NCBI GenBank assembly: GCA_963739395.1
Contig: CAVUAE010000001.1
Coordinates: 1,116,001-1,180,000 of the forward strand
Reading direction: 5' to 3'
DNA: 64,000 nucleotides
Source: RBG-13-51-18 sp963739395
Lineage (GTDB): Bacteria; Chloroflexota; Dehalococcoidia; Dehalococcoidales; RBG-16-60-22
Within the stretch, counting starts at the first letter, position 1, and each line of letters opens with the position of its first letter. The notes beneath the pieces were generated by a model. It saw nothing but the letters and a program-made list of their open reading frames with translations, did not search any database and was not told where the DNA came from. Positions 62,902 to 64,000 of the stretch are shown in pieces. The position numbers and the translations under genes are program-made.

Positions 62902-62947
62902 TATATTATATAGTATATATTATAAACTAAATATTTTAGAAAATCAA
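62902..62947 (-). promoter_or_regulatory. MarR operon promoter with palindromic operator
   Basis: Minus strand TTGATT (62947-62942), 17 bp, TATAAT (62924-62919). A palindrome with 11-bp arms and one mismatch around G62913 (62902-62924) overlaps the -10; binding there would block transcription. Confidence 0.8.
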
Positions 62948-63013
62948 TCCTAAGATGAGTTGTGCTAGAATGGATATAGTGAGGGATATTGGGGTGAAAA
63001 GGAGGGCTGTTTT

Positions 63014-63295
63014 ATGAATATCAACCATGTTGACGGCAAGAATAAAGGCAAAGTAATGCTTTATGCCTTAAGTACTTGCGGGTGGTGTAAAAAGACTAAA
63101 GCGCTGCTGAATGATTTAGGAGTGGAGTACGATTATATCGATGTCGACCTTTTAAGGGCGGAAGAACAGGATACGGTGGTTAAAGAAATTATGAAATACA
63201 ATCCTGCCTGCAACTTCCCGACGCTAGTAATCGACTCCAAAAAGTGTATTATCGGCTTTAAAGAAGATGAAATCCGAGGGACTTTAGGCTCATGA
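63014..63295 (+). CDS. Glutaredoxin-family protein
   Basis: 93 aa. Active-site C22-G-W-C25 (LSTCGWCKK) and TLVIDSKKCIIGF with the cis-region of glutaredoxin (no TVP). Overlaps the next gene by 4 bp (ATGA). Reduces protein disulfides or partners with the FTR-like fusion protein. Confidence 0.9.
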   Translation: MNINHVDGKNKGKVMLYALSTCGWCKKTKALLNDLGVEYDYIDVDLLRAEEQDTVVKEIMKYNPACNFPTLVIDSKKCIIGFKEDEIRGTLGS

Positions 63296-63804
63296 ACGAT
63301 ACGATTGATGTTTCATCAGAAGAAATAGATAAGCTCTACGAGAAGCTACGCGCCGAAGCGGAGTCTGCTGGCTACCACCTGAATCCGGATATGGCGATGA
63401 CCCGCGAGCTTATCAAAGGCTTACTGGCTAATGAAAAGCGTTATGGTTATCCAGCTTGCCCCTGTCGCCTGGCTTCAGGCGTGAAAAACGATGATCTGGA
63501 TATCGTTTGCCCTTGCGACTACCGCGACCCCGACCTTGATGATTATAATGCATGCTATTGCAGTCTGTATGTTTCACGTTTGGTAGTAGAAGGTAAGGTA
63601 AAAGTCAGTTCTATCCCGGAGCGAAGACCCCCGCCTGGCAAAAGACAGCAGACTAAAACATCAACACCTAAAACTACTTTAGCCTCCCTCCCGTTGCCGG
63701 TTTGGCGGTGCAAGGTTTGCGGCTATCTTTGCGCCCGGGATAGTCCGCCGGAGGTTTGCCCCATCTGTAAAGCTAAAAAAGACCGTTTTGAGCGGTTTAT
63801 CTGA
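63292..63804 (+). CDS. Ferredoxin-thioredoxin reductase catalytic domain fused to rubredoxin-like domain
   Basis: 170 aa. FTR-beta-like domain: C56, C58 (CPC), C73, C75 (CPC), C88, C90 (CYC) for the 4Fe-4S cluster and redox disulfide. Linker 101-135, then rubredoxin-like VWRCKVCGYL (C140, C143) and CPICK (C156, C159). It probably passes electrons from the rubredoxin-type site to the FTR site and on to the glutaredoxin encoded before it. Confidence 0.9.
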   Translation: MNDTIDVSSEEIDKLYEKLRAEAESAGYHLNPDMAMTRELIKGLLANEKRYGYPACPCRLASGVKNDDLDIVCPCDYRDPDLDDYNACYCSLYVSRLVVEGKVKVSSIPERRPPPGKRQQTKTSTPKTTLASLPLPVWRCKVCGYLCARDSPPEVCPICKAKKDRFERFI

Positions 63805-63914
63805 CGCTGACTTTAATTTGACACTAATTTGCCCACAGCATAAGATATTCATGATAGAAAGCATACTATTCTAGTTGACTTTGCCCACCGTTAAAAGAAA
63901 GGAAAAACAGGGAG

Positions 63915-64000
63915 ATGGTAGGCATAACATCAATCGGGGCTTACGTTTCCATCTACCGTCTTAAGCGGGAGGAAATCGGCAAGACATGGGGGAGTAGAGG
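63915..64000 (+). CDS. HMG-CoA synthase-like (archaeal-type thiolase-fold) protein, 5' end only
   Basis: Only 28 codons remain in the window: MVGITSIGAYVSIYRLKREE..., matching the N-terminus of archaeal-type 3-hydroxy-3-methylglutaryl-CoA synthase or related UPF0219 enzymes (VGI.SIGAYVP.YRL.REEI). GGGAG before ATG. The rest lies outside, so the catalytic residues cannot be checked. Confidence 0.75.
   Translation, partial: MVGITSIGAYVSIYRLKREEIGKTWGSR

Overview
This 64 kb window looks like a chromosome segment of a strictly anaerobic bacterium. The most likely group is Chloroflexota, class Dehalococcoidia or a relative, but this is inferred from gene content only. The indicators are an archaeal-like HdrABC-MvhDGA block, a tungsten-type aldehyde:ferredoxin oxidoreductase, a B12-dependent ribonucleotide reductase, selenoprotein formate dehydrogenase, a CaiB-type CoA-transferase, a presenilin-like protease and the start of an archaeal-type HMG-CoA synthase. 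There is no rRNA gene and no CRISPR array. Both edges cut genes (nrdJ on the left, the HMG-CoA synthase-like gene on the right).

Layout. 0-8 kb: nrdR and nrdJ with an AT-rich ImmA-type protease pair between them, folC, a small DUF559 element inserted in the folC tail, a SIR2-like gene and ribD. 8-15 kb: tRNA-Lys, an SDR enzyme, a P-type ATPase behind a probable NiCo riboswitch, a flavoprotein, a double methyltransferase and a presenilin-like protease. 15-26 kb: the redox core, with AOR convergent to hdrCBA-mvhDGA, then a MoaD-like gene and a UGSC-type selenoprotein read through UGA. 26-32 kb: hydrolase, GbsR-like regulator, SemiSWEET, SPFH protein, an orphan PD-(D/E)XK protein and a TPP-riboswitch-controlled AIR-synthase-like gene. 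32-38 kb: a sulfur-transfer operon (NifS-like, IscU with a possible -1 frameshift extension, DsrE2-like, TusA), glnA, a class III cyclase and a GAF/HD-GYP protein. 38-44 kb: a three-gene NAD-linked formate dehydrogenase whose catalytic subunit carries selenocysteine. 44-54 kb: accessory region with a fused double CoA-transferase, tRNA-Pro with a duplicated 3' end, a radical SAM/SPASM protein plus a repeat-bearing peptide gene (candidate RiPP system), a GT-C membrane protein, an alpha/alpha-toroid protein, a tRNA-Ala 3' fragment and two related Cys-rich proteins. 54-64 kb: tRNA-Ala, gatB, secG, a peptidase, a PaaK-like enzyme with a second toroid protein, marR plus two MATE pumps, and a glutaredoxin with an FTR-rubredoxin fusion.

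How it fits together. Formate dehydrogenase, Hdr/Mvh and AOR form a low-potential electron network (formate, H2, ferredoxin, NAD, disulfides/thiols). The sulfur-transfer and glutaredoxin/FTR genes belong to the same thiol-rich physiology. Two UGA codons that must be read as Sec mean the genome should encode SelA/B/C/D elsewhere.

Most unusual items: the YMP-repeat peptide with its radical SAM enzyme; a dnaX-like slippery heptamer that would fuse IscU to a zinc ribbon; a NifS-like protein without the PLP lysine; the DUF559 element with a target duplication in folC; and the NiCo riboswitch in front of a PII-like ATPase.
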